64,000 nt of DNA, from assembly GCF_032911225.1 (NCBI RefSeq), contig NZ_CP136600.1, positions 682,001 through 746,000 of the forward strand, given 5' to 3'. Position 1 is the first letter of the stretch. Each line of letters begins with the position of its first letter. The notes under the pieces are model-generated. The model was not told the origin of the DNA and searched no databases. It saw nothing but the letters and a program-made list of their open reading frames with translations. A program made the translations under genes and the position numbers. Shown here one piece after another: positions 26,887 through 35,495 of this stretch. This DNA comes from Thalassotalea fonticola (GTDB taxonomy: Bacteria; Pseudomonadota; Gammaproteobacteria; Enterobacterales; Alteromonadaceae).

Positions 26887-27786
26887 CTATGAATTCGCAG
26901 TTCTACTTTCACAATTAACCGGTGTCAGCCCAAAGGGTTTCTGTATCGCAGGGTTATATGCTGCTAATTCATCGTATTTTAGGTGCCAGATTTTTATATA
27001 GTTGTAAAAAGGCGCTGTAGGATAAAGATGATGGATTAGATGATAATTTTGGTAGACAAAAAAGGGGGTTAACAACCATTCCCAGCCGCGTCTGATCGTA
27101 GAAGCCTGGTATTCGTTTTCTTCCGCGGTAATGTTACCCGGATAATGGGGAAGAAATACAAAAATTAAGGCTACCATTGCAAGCGCTACCCGTGTTGGTA
27201 AAAACCACAAAAACAGTAGCTCCATTCCAAAACCAAAATAAATTAATGTTGTAATTACTACTGCGAAAATCGCCAATGTGATTAGTAGTGACTTTGAGTG
27301 ACGTTCTTTTTGTTTACCGCCATCTCGCATAAAACAGTACAGATAATAGAGATCAAAGTTGGCCCAGCGCAAAGGTAGAGTCCACCATTGGCCATGGTGA
27401 ATAAACTGATCCGGATCCTTTTCACCACTGGTAAATCGATGGTGCTGAAAATGAGCCCAGCGGCCTATTTCAAAGGGAGCTGCAGGGATCATCAGCATCA
27501 TGGAGAAGCGGCCGAAAAAGTCATTGACGAAGTTATTGCTGGACAGTGCGCGGTGCATGGCTTCATGCATAATGGTAAACAGTAAATACAAGCCTACGCC
27601 ATTGGTTAGCGTGGCGCCCCACAGAGGCATTTTGTCACTTAATGCCATATATGAACCACCAGCCATAACTGCTAGGCCGAGCAGGAATAGTCCGAATGCT
27701 GGTAATGAAAGTGCAGGGGTCTTCTTAAGCTCAAGAAAGTATTCTTCCTTACTTGGCAGATATGAGGTTGTTTCTTTGTTAGACAT
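26887..27786 (-). CDS. Fatty-acid-desaturase superfamily di-iron membrane enzyme (candidate hydroxylase)
   Basis: 299 aa with AGGAG before the start. Histidine boxes HEAMH (74-78), HFQHH (112-116) and HLIHH (249-253), plus His214 in LPHYP, are the di-iron ligands of the membrane desaturase/hydroxylase superfamily. Four or five TM helices lie at about 28-50, 60-78, 168-188 and 190-214. At 299 aa it is shorter than AlkB (about 400 aa) and near carotenoid ketolase/hydroxylase-like members. There is no fused ferredoxin, so it needs an outside electron donor; the rubredoxin fusion in the same island is the obvious one. Third gene of the minus-strand operon led by the aldehyde dehydrogenase. Desaturase or hydroxylase activity cannot be separated by sequence alone. 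Confidence 0.85.
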   Translation of the reverse strand: MSNKETTSYLPSKEEYFLELKKTPALSLPAFGLFLLGLAVMAGGSYMALSDKMPLWGATLTNGVGLYLLFTIMHEAMHRALSSNNFVNDFFGRFSMMLMIPAAPFEIGRWAHFQHHRFTSGEKDPDQFIHHGQWWTLPLRWANFDLYYLYCFMRDGGKQKERHSKSLLITLAIFAVVITTLIYFGFGMELLFLWFLPTRVALAMVALIFVFLPHYPGNITAEENEYQASTIRRGWEWLLTPFFVYQNYHLIHHLYPTAPFYNYIKIWHLKYDELAAYNPAIQKPFGLTPVNCESRTANS

Positions 27787-27842
27787 GATTGCTTACTCCT
27801 AAATCTATATTTATTTCTGTTGGGAAAAGGGAAATGATTTAC

Positions 27843-28808
27843 TTATATCCCTGATATCCGATTCTGTGCTGTGCGGTATTCGTGTTCAAGTCGCGATACA
27901 ACGTCTTTGGCCGGTAGAAGTTCCTTGACGGCACCGATACCATGACCACAACCCCAAATATCCCGCCAAGCCTTTGCATCGTTGTTTTCAGCAGAGCCGA
28001 AGTTCATTTTTGACGGGTCACTCTCAGGCAGATTATCGGGATCCATGCCGGCCGCCTCAATGGAAGGACGCAGGTAGTTGCCGTGTACCCCGGTGAACAG
28101 ATTACTGTAAACAATATCTGAGGAAGCATGATCTATTACCGCTTGTTTATACTCGTTGCTGGCGTTCGCCTCATTGGTTGCGATAAAAGTTGACCCCATA
28201 TACGCCATATCTGCCCCCATGGCCTGCGCAGCCAGTACCGCATCGCCAGTGGCAATGGAACCTGACAATAACAGTGGCCCTTCAAACCATTCGCGGATTT
28301 CCTGGATCAGGGCGAAAGGCGACGTGGTGCCAGCATGCCCTCCTGCGCCAGCAGCTACCGCAATAAGCCCATCAACGCCTTTGGACACGGCCTTTTTTGC
28401 AAATTTATTATTGATCACATCGTGAAACACTAATCCACCGTATGAGTGAACAGCATCAATGACGGACTCTTTGCATCCCAGTGAGGTAATTACTATAGGC
28501 ACCTTATACTTAACGCAAAGAGCTAGATCGTGCTCAAGCCGTTCATTGGAGCTATGGACAATCTGATTCACGGCAAATGGTGCCGCACGTCGCTCTGGAT
28601 CTGTTGCATTGTGTTGCTCTAGTTCATCGGTGATGCGCTGCAACCAAACTTCCAGGCTCTCAGCCGGGCGTGCATTAAGTGAGGGGAAAGAGCCAACAAT
28701 ACCCATTTTGCATTGGGCGATAACAAGTTCCGGATTGGATAAAATAAACATAGGGGCAGCCACCACGGGCAAAGATATGTTGTCTGCTAATGATATTGGT
28801 AATGCCAT
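27843..28808 (-). CDS. Nitronate monooxygenase-like flavoprotein
   Basis: 321 aa with CAGGAG before the ATG. The 2-nitropropane-dioxygenase/NMO TIM barrel is shown by VVAAPMFILSNPELVIAQ near the N-terminus, the VDGLIAVAAGAGGHAGTTSP FMN-phosphate segment near residue 145-165 and GSIATGDAVLAAQAMGADMAYMGS. The His in AGGHAG is the family's conserved residue. Members of this family in terpenoid and steroid clusters often have no known nitro substrate and may act as enoyl reductases or other FMN enzymes. It lies between the aldehyde dehydrogenase and the di-iron enzyme in one operon. Confidence 0.85.
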   Translation of the reverse strand: MALPISLADNISLPVVAAPMFILSNPELVIAQCKMGIVGSFPSLNARPAESLEVWLQRITDELEQHNATDPERRAAPFAVNQIVHSSNERLEHDLALCVKYKVPIVITSLGCKESVIDAVHSYGGLVFHDVINNKFAKKAVSKGVDGLIAVAAGAGGHAGTTSPFALIQEIREWFEGPLLLSGSIATGDAVLAAQAMGADMAYMGSTFIATNEANASNEYKQAVIDHASSDIVYSNLFTGVHGNYLRPSIEAAGMDPDNLPESDPSKMNFGSAENNDAKAWRDIWGCGHGIGAVKELLPAKDVVSRLEHEYRTAQNRISGI

Positions 28809-28912
28809 ATCAAATTCTCCTGAATAAAATCTACATTTTGGCTAACAAATAGTGGCTTTAGTGACCACCATCTCTTTGTTCGTATTTATAACCTTTGCCG
28901 GTCTGGCTTATA

Positions 28913-30346
28913 TTAAGCTTCGGCAACGTTCTGCTCTAACATGCCACGCATGGCATCGTTGTATGGTGGGCGCATGAATCCGGCTACCTCCTCGCAAGGC
29001 GTCTGCGAATAAACCGCCTTTAAATGCGAGAACTCACGAAACCCATCAATACCGTGATAGCGACCCATGCCGCTAGCGCCAACACCACCGAAGGGAAGAT
29101 CATTACAGATCACTTGCACAATAACATCGTTGATAGTAATGCCACCAGATAGAAGATCGTCACGTAAGCGGGCTTTGTGGGTGTCATTTTCACCAAAATA
29201 ATAAAGCGCCAGCGGATGATCTTGGCTATTTATATACTCAATCACTTCATCTATCTGACGATAGGTTTTTAACGGCAGCAATGGCCCAAAGATCTCTTCT
29301 TGCATCACCGCGGTTTTGTTCGAAGGATTTAATAGTACCCGTGGCAAAAGTTTTCGGTTGACTGCTTCATCATAGGTTTCGTTTGCCGGGTTGAATGTTA
29401 TGACTTCAACACCCTGCGCTGCAGCATCTTCAAGGAGCAACTGTATTCTATTGAAATGATTTTGATTAACGATAGACGTGTATTCGGGGTTATTCTCTAT
29501 GGTTGGATACAATACTTTAGTTGCCTTTTCCAATTCTACAAGTAAAGGCGAAAGCATCTCTTCTGGCACAAATGCATAATCCGGGCAGACACAAACCTGC
29601 CCGGCATTAAATAGTTTTCCAGTCATTAAACGAGCAGCGACAACTTGTAAATCAGCATCTTTATCGATAATCACTGGTGATTTTCCGCCCAGCTCTAATG
29701 TTACAGGAGTTAGGTTTTGGGCCGCGGCACGCATGACATGACGACCGTTATCAGTTGATCCGGTAAACACAATGTGGTCGAAAGGAAGCTGGGTAAATTG
29801 CTCTGAAATATTATTACCTAATATGACCGTAATCTCTGTTGGATCGAAAAATTCCGCAACCATTTCACCAATTAATTGTGCGGTTTTTGGTGTCACGGAA
29901 GATGGTTTTATCATGGCTCTATTACCAGCAGCTAATACACACACCAATGGAGCCAGTACTAAGTGAACTGGAAAATTCCACGGACCGATGATGCCAACAA
30001 CACCTTTAGGCATATAACGCACCTCGGCACTGGCTCCTGCTTCAAAGGCAGGTGAGGGTGCTTGTCGCTGTTCTGGCTTCATCCATTGCGCTAAGTGAAC
30101 AAGGGCATCTTTGGCATGCTCTACTGTTGCAAAGATTTCAGTCAGTCGAGAGAGTTCGTATGGACGAGAACCAAAGTCCTCCGCGACAGCATTACAAATT
30201 TGTCGGTCGTATTTTTTGAGCATTGCTAGTAGGCGATCTAGTCGGTCAATTCGGGTTTTTAACTCGGGATAACCATCCTGTTTAAATGATTCCCGCTGGT
30301 GGTTTAGCAGCAAATTCATGCTGCTTTTGTCAACTGTTACACTCAT
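28913..30346 (-). CDS. Aldehyde dehydrogenase, coniferyl-aldehyde-dehydrogenase-like
   Basis: 477 aa from the ATG at 30346 (AGAGAG upstream; the open frame starts at 30376). The NAD-binding FTGSTDNGRHVM segment, the catalytic glutamate in VTLELGGKSP (Glu218) and the catalytic Cys252 in NAGQVCVCPDY are present. The short length and the C-terminal QVICNDLPFGGVGASGMGRYHG place it with class-3/coniferyl-aldehyde (CalB) and fatty-aldehyde dehydrogenases, which have hydrophobic substrates. It should oxidise the aldehyde from the alcohol dehydrogenase to an acid for the CoA ligase. Operator 6 lies about 100 bp upstream. Confidence 0.9.
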   Translation of the reverse strand: MSVTVDKSSMNLLLNHQRESFKQDGYPELKTRIDRLDRLLAMLKKYDRQICNAVAEDFGSRPYELSRLTEIFATVEHAKDALVHLAQWMKPEQRQAPSPAFEAGASAEVRYMPKGVVGIIGPWNFPVHLVLAPLVCVLAAGNRAMIKPSSVTPKTAQLIGEMVAEFFDPTEITVILGNNISEQFTQLPFDHIVFTGSTDNGRHVMRAAAQNLTPVTLELGGKSPVIIDKDADLQVVAARLMTGKLFNAGQVCVCPDYAFVPEEMLSPLLVELEKATKVLYPTIENNPEYTSIVNQNHFNRIQLLLEDAAAQGVEVITFNPANETYDEAVNRKLLPRVLLNPSNKTAVMQEEIFGPLLPLKTYRQIDEVIEYINSQDHPLALYYFGENDTHKARLRDDLLSGGITINDVIVQVICNDLPFGGVGASGMGRYHGIDGFREFSHLKAVYSQTPCEEVAGFMRPPYNDAMRGMLEQNVAEA

Positions 30347-30442
30347 ATCGATTTCTCTCTTTAGTATTATCATCAAAAGGATTGTCCCGATAGGACAATA
30401 AGTTCATTACGTACAATACTGCTGAATTGATAGATGAATAGA

Positions 30443-30460
30443 AACCAACGAAAGTTGGTT
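30443..30460 (-). promoter_or_regulatory. Island operator 6, before the aldehyde dehydrogenase operon
   Basis: AACCAACGAAAGTTGGTT, the most complete copy: both 7-bp half-sites are perfect around a 4-bp centre. It is 97 bp upstream of the aldehyde dehydrogenase start. Confidence 0.72.
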
Positions 30461-31006
30461 TTGTAAACCAACTCACAGGGAAGCTTTCAGCTCGTTAAGT
30501 TGGCGAATAGCAGGGCCGGACATCTTGCCGCCAGTGTTGTGATTTCTGAATCAATGGTGATGATGATGGTTATGTAAACCTAGCCCGAACTGTAACAGCC
30601 AACTAAATTCGCAAGCCAGTACTGCGTGTCAATGATGCAAAGAATTTCAATTCGCCAATATAATAAAGGGATAGGGTTTGTATGCAGAACCTTGTATTTT
30701 AACGCTTCTCGAATTGGATAAAATGGTGGCTTACTAAAATTGATCCAGCTTTTGCTTAGTTTGTGGTGGTATAGTTAATTTGGGCATCTAATTATTTTGA
30801 ATAACTATAGCAATGTCTGTTGAGGGATCATTAAACAGACTATTTTGCCAACAAATTTATAACGTACTTTAGGTCAGCAAAGTCGCATCAGCGGTCATAA
30901 CCAATGCTCGTGATTCAGTTCGTTCATATGAATAAATAACTTAAATTTAATCGGAAAAAGTATTTTAATGACAATTCCAGTTTAGTAACGACTCATTAGC
31001 CTCTTT
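30461..31006. other. Non-coding right edge of the island
   Basis: About 545 bases between operator 6 and the right direct repeat. No gene, terminator or transposon end was recognised. Confidence 0.5.
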
Positions 31007-31077
31007 GTTTTTATGATTTCAGGTCAGCTTCAGCTTGTTTTTATATGCTAAAGCTAGTCGTTCTAAAATGGAAAAAT
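31007..31077. repeat. Right copy of the ~71-bp direct repeat
   Basis: It matches 3954-4025 in the same orientation with one substitution and one indel, and it ends directly before the ATG of the second sulfatase at 31079. No clear Shine-Dalgarno sequence is visible in it. Confidence 0.9.
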
Positions 31078-31078
31078 C

Positions 31079-32464
31079 ATGAGAAAACTTTTAGTGCTTA
31101 TCACACTGTTTATGGCAGCTGCACCTATTAGCGTTTTTGCAACAGCAAGCGTAAGTAAACAACCTAATATCGTTTTTATCCTGGCCGATGATCACCGCTG
31201 GGATTATCTAAGTGTTATGGGCCATCCTTTCATTAAAACCCCTAACATAGATAGCATTGCCAAAGATGGTGTGTTATTTGAAAATGCGTTTGTCACCTCG
31301 TCTTTATGTAGCCCATCTCGGGCAAGTTTCTTAACCGGCCAATATCCACAACAACATGGCGTGCAAAATAACTTCACCGTTTGGGACAATAATAATGTGA
31401 CTTACTTTGAACCTTTAAAAGCAGCTGGTTATAACACGGCTTTTATCGGTAAATGGCATATGCCCGGAGTCTTGCCAACTCTGCGTGGTGTTGATCAATT
31501 TATCAGCTTTGAACATATGGGCGGACAAGGTGCATACACGGGTACCCCTTATATTGTTGATGGTAAAAAATTAAAACTTGACGAGTCGCCTGTACCTGGC
31601 GTTGATATCAAGGGTTATATCACCGAAGATTTAACCAATTTCTCATTAAAGTTCATTGAAAATAATCAACATAAACCGTTTGCTTTATACCTTTCTCACA
31701 AAGCCCTACATTTGCCGATGGAGCCACCCAAGCATTTAGCCGGTCATTACGATGATGAAGAAGTAAAACTGCCTAAAGAAGCCGATTCGTGGTTGGCTTT
31801 TGCTGATGGTAATTTTAAGCATTTTTTGTGGGATCCCCTTGAAGAAAAAATGAAAGATTATGCCGAAACTGCGGTAGCCATGGATCAGCAAATAGGCTTG
31901 GTCTTAGATAAGCTGGATCAGCTCGGACTTACTGATAATACAATAGTGGTTTTTGCTGGTGACAATGGCTATATGTGGGGCGAACATCGCCTAATAGATA
32001 AACGCTGGTCATATGAAGAATCGATGCGCATTCCTTTTATCATTCGCTATCCCAACGGCATCAAAAATCCAGGTCGACGTTCGCAAGAAATGCTGCTTAA
32101 TTTAGATATGGCACCGACCTTTTTAGAACTTGCCGGTATCGAAGTCCCTGAATATATGCAAGGAAAAAGCGCGGTATCGGTATTAGACGATAGCGATGAA
32201 ACGCTACGTGATGCCTGGTTATATAAATATTATGAAGACTACCCGTATCCTGTCCCTGAACAACTGGCTTACCGAACCAAGCGTTATAAGTTAATTGAGT
32301 ATAAACGTGGCAAAAAAGATGATTTGTTTGATTTACAAAATGACCCTTTAGAGCAAATTAATTTAATTGATGAACCGAACATGCAAAGCATTTATCAACA
32401 ATTAAAAGCAGGTTTAACTGAAATGGAAGCTGAGGTTAGCCAACCTGCAGCGGCAACAAAGTAG
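31079..32464 (+). CDS. S1 family sulfatase, exported
   Basis: 461 aa. A cleavable signal peptide (1-21, ending SVFA) sends it to the periplasm. The metal pair Asp37-Asp38 (LADDH) and the signature SLCSPSRASFLTGQ with Cys77, the formylglycine precursor, are intact. The DNGYMWGEHRLIDKRWSYEE segment is typical of sulfatases of the iduronate/choline-sulfatase-like part of S1, which act on sugar sulfates in marine polysaccharide loci. It is the first gene to the right of the island and begins a run of six same-strand genes. It probably followed sulfatase 1 directly before the island arrived. Confidence 0.9.
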   Translation: MRKLLVLITLFMAAAPISVFATASVSKQPNIVFILADDHRWDYLSVMGHPFIKTPNIDSIAKDGVLFENAFVTSSLCSPSRASFLTGQYPQQHGVQNNFTVWDNNNVTYFEPLKAAGYNTAFIGKWHMPGVLPTLRGVDQFISFEHMGGQGAYTGTPYIVDGKKLKLDESPVPGVDIKGYITEDLTNFSLKFIENNQHKPFALYLSHKALHLPMEPPKHLAGHYDDEEVKLPKEADSWLAFADGNFKHFLWDPLEEKMKDYAETAVAMDQQIGLVLDKLDQLGLTDNTIVVFAGDNGYMWGEHRLIDKRWSYEESMRIPFIIRYPNGIKNPGRRSQEMLLNLDMAPTFLELAGIEVPEYMQGKSAVSVLDDSDETLRDAWLYKYYEDYPYPVPEQLAYRTKRYKLIEYKRGKKDDLFDLQNDPLEQINLIDEPNMQSIYQQLKAGLTEMEAEVSQPAAATK

Positions 32465-32474
32465 GAGTATTAGC

Positions 32475-33038
32475 ATGAATTGTTTTTTAAAAAATGTTCC
32501 TGGCCATTGGCGGGTTGCCTTCGCTGTGATTGTTACCGCGATTATTATGACGGTGATTTATGATAACGGCTGGAAAATAGGGTTACCGTTAGCGTTGCGA
32601 AATTTATCTGGCCTGATTTTATTTGCTTGCATCATGTTTGGTGCGGGAGCTGCTTACGTGGGGGCACGTATTTACGGCAGTACTTATCGCCAAGCGATCA
32701 AAATTGGCTTAGTGGTACCCGTTATCTGGCATATCAAAGAAATGGTTGTTGCTATGGGGTTTTATGGCTTTAGTGCCGGACTTTATGCTGGTCTGCAAGG
32801 CCCGTACCTTTTCTATTATGGCATCATGTTTATGGTGATTGCGGTGTTTCATTTGGTGTATCACATAATACTTAAATGCCAGAAAAAACCATCCGATAAG
32901 CTGTTTAAATCTACTGCCTTGTTATTTCTCCCTATGCTTGTTTTAGGAGGACTTGAGGGAACTGTAATGGCCATCTTTGGTTTTGACTTATTTGTTTTTC
33001 AAGGTTTCCTGACCGGTTATCGCGCTTTCATCATGTAA
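32475..33038 (+). CDS. Hypothetical multi-pass membrane protein
   Basis: 187 aa, starting 10 bp after the sulfatase stop. Four to five hydrophobic segments (about 15-30, 38-60, 72-95, 110-132, 145-170) with basic loops between them. No family was recognised. Its place between a sulfatase and a GH2 gene in the same operon suggests a role in sugar or sulfate handling at the membrane, but that is guilt by association only. Confidence 0.6.
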   Translation: MNCFLKNVPGHWRVAFAVIVTAIIMTVIYDNGWKIGLPLALRNLSGLILFACIMFGAGAAYVGARIYGSTYRQAIKIGLVVPVIWHIKEMVVAMGFYGFSAGLYAGLQGPYLFYYGIMFMVIAVFHLVYHIILKCQKKPSDKLFKSTALLFLPMLVLGGLEGTVMAIFGFDLFVFQGFLTGYRAFIM

Positions 33039-33063
33039 GCCAATTCAATTGAGAACTAAGATA

Positions 33064-35487
33064 ATGAAAATATTTAAAAAAATCGCAATAACGCTCATCG
33101 TTCTGGTTATTTTGGGCTGGGTTTTTAAAACACCGTTGCTGGCATTTATAAAGCCTCATGTTAATGAGTTTATGAAAGACTTTCCCGAATCAAAGCATAA
33201 AAGTGCTGAAGTTCAGGGAAGTTACGCACAAGTCGCTTGTCAAAATAGCCATGTAGATTTTGGCGAAACCGTGCGTAAAACCCAATCGCTTGACGGTCAA
33301 TGGTTAGTCGAGCAAGGTGCACTTGATGACAATTCACCGGAAGTTTTTAATCACACCGCGCCAGTTCCGGGTTTATTAACGGAAGCAACGCCTCGTTTTA
33401 ACTTAGTCGGTATGGAAAGTGATGAACGTGAGGCCTTTTGGTACAAAAAATCGTTCGCTGCGCCAAGCGAGCCAAGTGCGCTAGCTAATCTATGTTTACA
33501 TAAAGCGAAGTACGGTACTAAAGTTTGGCTTAATGGCCAAATGCTAGGCGAACATTATGGCGCATTTAGTGTTTCAGAATACGACTTGTCGAAAGCTATT
33601 CGGTATGGCCAGAAAAATGAGTTAATCATCCGGGTTGGTGCAGAGCATAGCTCGGTGCCGGAATTCATTCCCGTAGGTGGTGATTTTGAAAAGTATGGCT
33701 GGTATCCGGGATTATGGGACAGTGTCAGTGTGGTTTATACCGGGAAATACTCTATTGTCCGCACGAAAGTTGATCCTAATATCGACCAAGGTTTGGCAAA
33801 AATCCATACCACTATACGCAATAACAGCAATACAGCAGTTGATTTAACGGTTAAACAACAGATTAATGAATGGCAAAGTGAACAGATAGCTTCAGAGCTT
33901 TTTCAACAATTGGTCACCATGGCGGCTAATGAAACGATAACTGTGACACAAGATGTTCGCTTATCAGATGTGAACTTATGGTCACCAGAGTCGCCATTTC
34001 TTTATACTGCGCATACCACTATTGAACAAGATGGCCAGGCATCTGATGACAGAGTATCGCGTTTTGGCATGAGAAAAGTTCAATGGCGCGGCGGCGATGG
34101 TATCGACAGCAAAAATAAAGGCTTTTATTTAAATAATAAAAAGTATTATTTGCGTGGTACTAATATCGCCCTACATCGCTTTTTTGAAGATCAAGATCGT
34201 AAACAACTTCCCTGGAATAAAACCTGGGTTAACAAGCTGTTAGCGGGGCAGAAAGACTTTCATTGGAATTCATTTCGTTTTCATGTCGGCCGCGCCCCTA
34301 ATTTTTGGTACGACATTGCCGATGAACTCGGTTTTATCGTTACCGATGAATATCACCTTTTTGCACCTGTAAAACTGGGCTTACCAGGTATGCCAGAATC
34401 AAACAACTGGTCATTAACAGAGCTTGAAAAAGAGTTTACTGCCTGGGTTCAGGAAAATTGGAACCATGCTTCAATTGGCTGGTGGGATGCGTCTAATGAA
34501 AACCATAACCCCATTCCTTATCAAGTCGTGCCTTTGGTCCGTCATTTAGACGATACCCGTGTATGGGAATCTGGCAGTTATCGTGCCCCTGATCGACCAA
34601 ATGATCCGTTAGAAGAACACCCGTACAAACTTAACGGCACCGGTTTTATGAACAGCAACGATAAAGAATATGGCTTAGCGGATTTAGATACATTTTCTCG
34701 TTTACCGCCAATGACCAAAGGTATCGTGTTTCGCACCTATGATGGTCCAGGGGCACGTAATCATCCATACATTAATAATGAGTATGGCTGGTTATGGTTA
34801 ACGCGTGATGGCAGCGATCCGGTAACCATAGCGGAAGATGCTTACCGATTATTAACCAAAGGCACAGAGATCACAGCTGAGCAGCGCCGTGAGATATATG
34901 CCTATGTAGTTTCAGAGTTAACCGGTTACTGGCGTGCTCGCCGGGGTTATGCAGGTATTCAACATTTTCTATATTTAGGAAAATGTGCTGACAAAGACAC
35001 CATTCCTGCGGATTGGGATATTAAAGAAGCCAGTGCAACGTGTGATAATTTTATCGACATTCCTAATTTGGTGATGGAGCCGCGCTGGGCACAGTGGGGG
35101 GCGCATGCCTTTGCACCAGTTACAGTTAACCTGGATATTTGGTCGGAAGACTTTTACCAAGCAGGCCAACAAGTTTCCGTGCCAGTAACCTTATTAAATG
35201 ATACCTACCAAAATAGTGACGTTGTGGTGAAATTAGTGACCGCTGACGCAAATGGTAAGGTGTTAACGCAAGCTACCTCGGTTAATTTAACGCTAGCTTC
35301 GCTTGCTGACGAGCAGTTAACTATTGATTTAACAATGCCAGCAAAAATACCCTTTGTTGTTTACGCCTATTTAAGTATAGAAGGGCAGGAAAGCGTTGTT
35401 ATCAGTCGCCGGAAAGTGGGTTTTGTGCATCCAGGTATTGATGTTCAATTACCTGTTGTTACTTCTTTTTTGACTAAAAATAACTAG
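33064..35487 (+). CDS. GH2 family glycoside hydrolase, membrane anchored
   Basis: 807 aa from the ATG at 33064; a TTG at 33049 is in frame. An N-terminal hydrophobic anchor (about 7-24) precedes a sugar-binding beta domain (about 70-230), an Ig-like domain (about 235-335) and the catalytic barrel (about 340-700). The acid/base glutamate sits in WWDASNENHNP (Glu479) and the nucleophile in YINNEYGWLW (Glu573), both as expected for GH2. The family covers beta-galactosidases, beta-glucuronidases, beta-mannosidases and others, so the sugar is not certain. It is flanked by sulfatases and probably takes desulfated oligosaccharides. Confidence 0.85.
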   Translation: MKIFKKIAITLIVLVILGWVFKTPLLAFIKPHVNEFMKDFPESKHKSAEVQGSYAQVACQNSHVDFGETVRKTQSLDGQWLVEQGALDDNSPEVFNHTAPVPGLLTEATPRFNLVGMESDEREAFWYKKSFAAPSEPSALANLCLHKAKYGTKVWLNGQMLGEHYGAFSVSEYDLSKAIRYGQKNELIIRVGAEHSSVPEFIPVGGDFEKYGWYPGLWDSVSVVYTGKYSIVRTKVDPNIDQGLAKIHTTIRNNSNTAVDLTVKQQINEWQSEQIASELFQQLVTMAANETITVTQDVRLSDVNLWSPESPFLYTAHTTIEQDGQASDDRVSRFGMRKVQWRGGDGIDSKNKGFYLNNKKYYLRGTNIALHRFFEDQDRKQLPWNKTWVNKLLAGQKDFHWNSFRFHVGRAPNFWYDIADELGFIVTDEYHLFAPVKLGLPGMPESNNWSLTELEKEFTAWVQENWNHASIGWWDASNENHNPIPYQVVPLVRHLDDTRVWESGSYRAPDRPNDPLEEHPYKLNGTGFMNSNDKEYGLADLDTFSRLPPMTKGIVFRTYDGPGARNHPYINNEYGWLWLTRDGSDPVTIAEDAYRLLTKGTEITAEQRREIYAYVVSELTGYWRARRGYAGIQHFLYLGKCADKDTIPADWDIKEASATCDNFIDIPNLVMEPRWAQWGAHAFAPVTVNLDIWSEDFYQAGQQVSVPVTLLNDTYQNSDVVVKLVTADANGKVLTQATSVNLTLASLADEQLTIDLTMPAKIPFVVYAYLSIEGQESVVISRRKVGFVHPGIDVQLPVVTSFLTKNN

Positions 35488-35495
35488 AGTCTACT

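Noticed and set aside
26765..27001. Plus-strand 78-codon frame with hydrophobic start
   Set aside because: It overlaps the end of the desaturase-like gene, has no ribosome site and matches no family.
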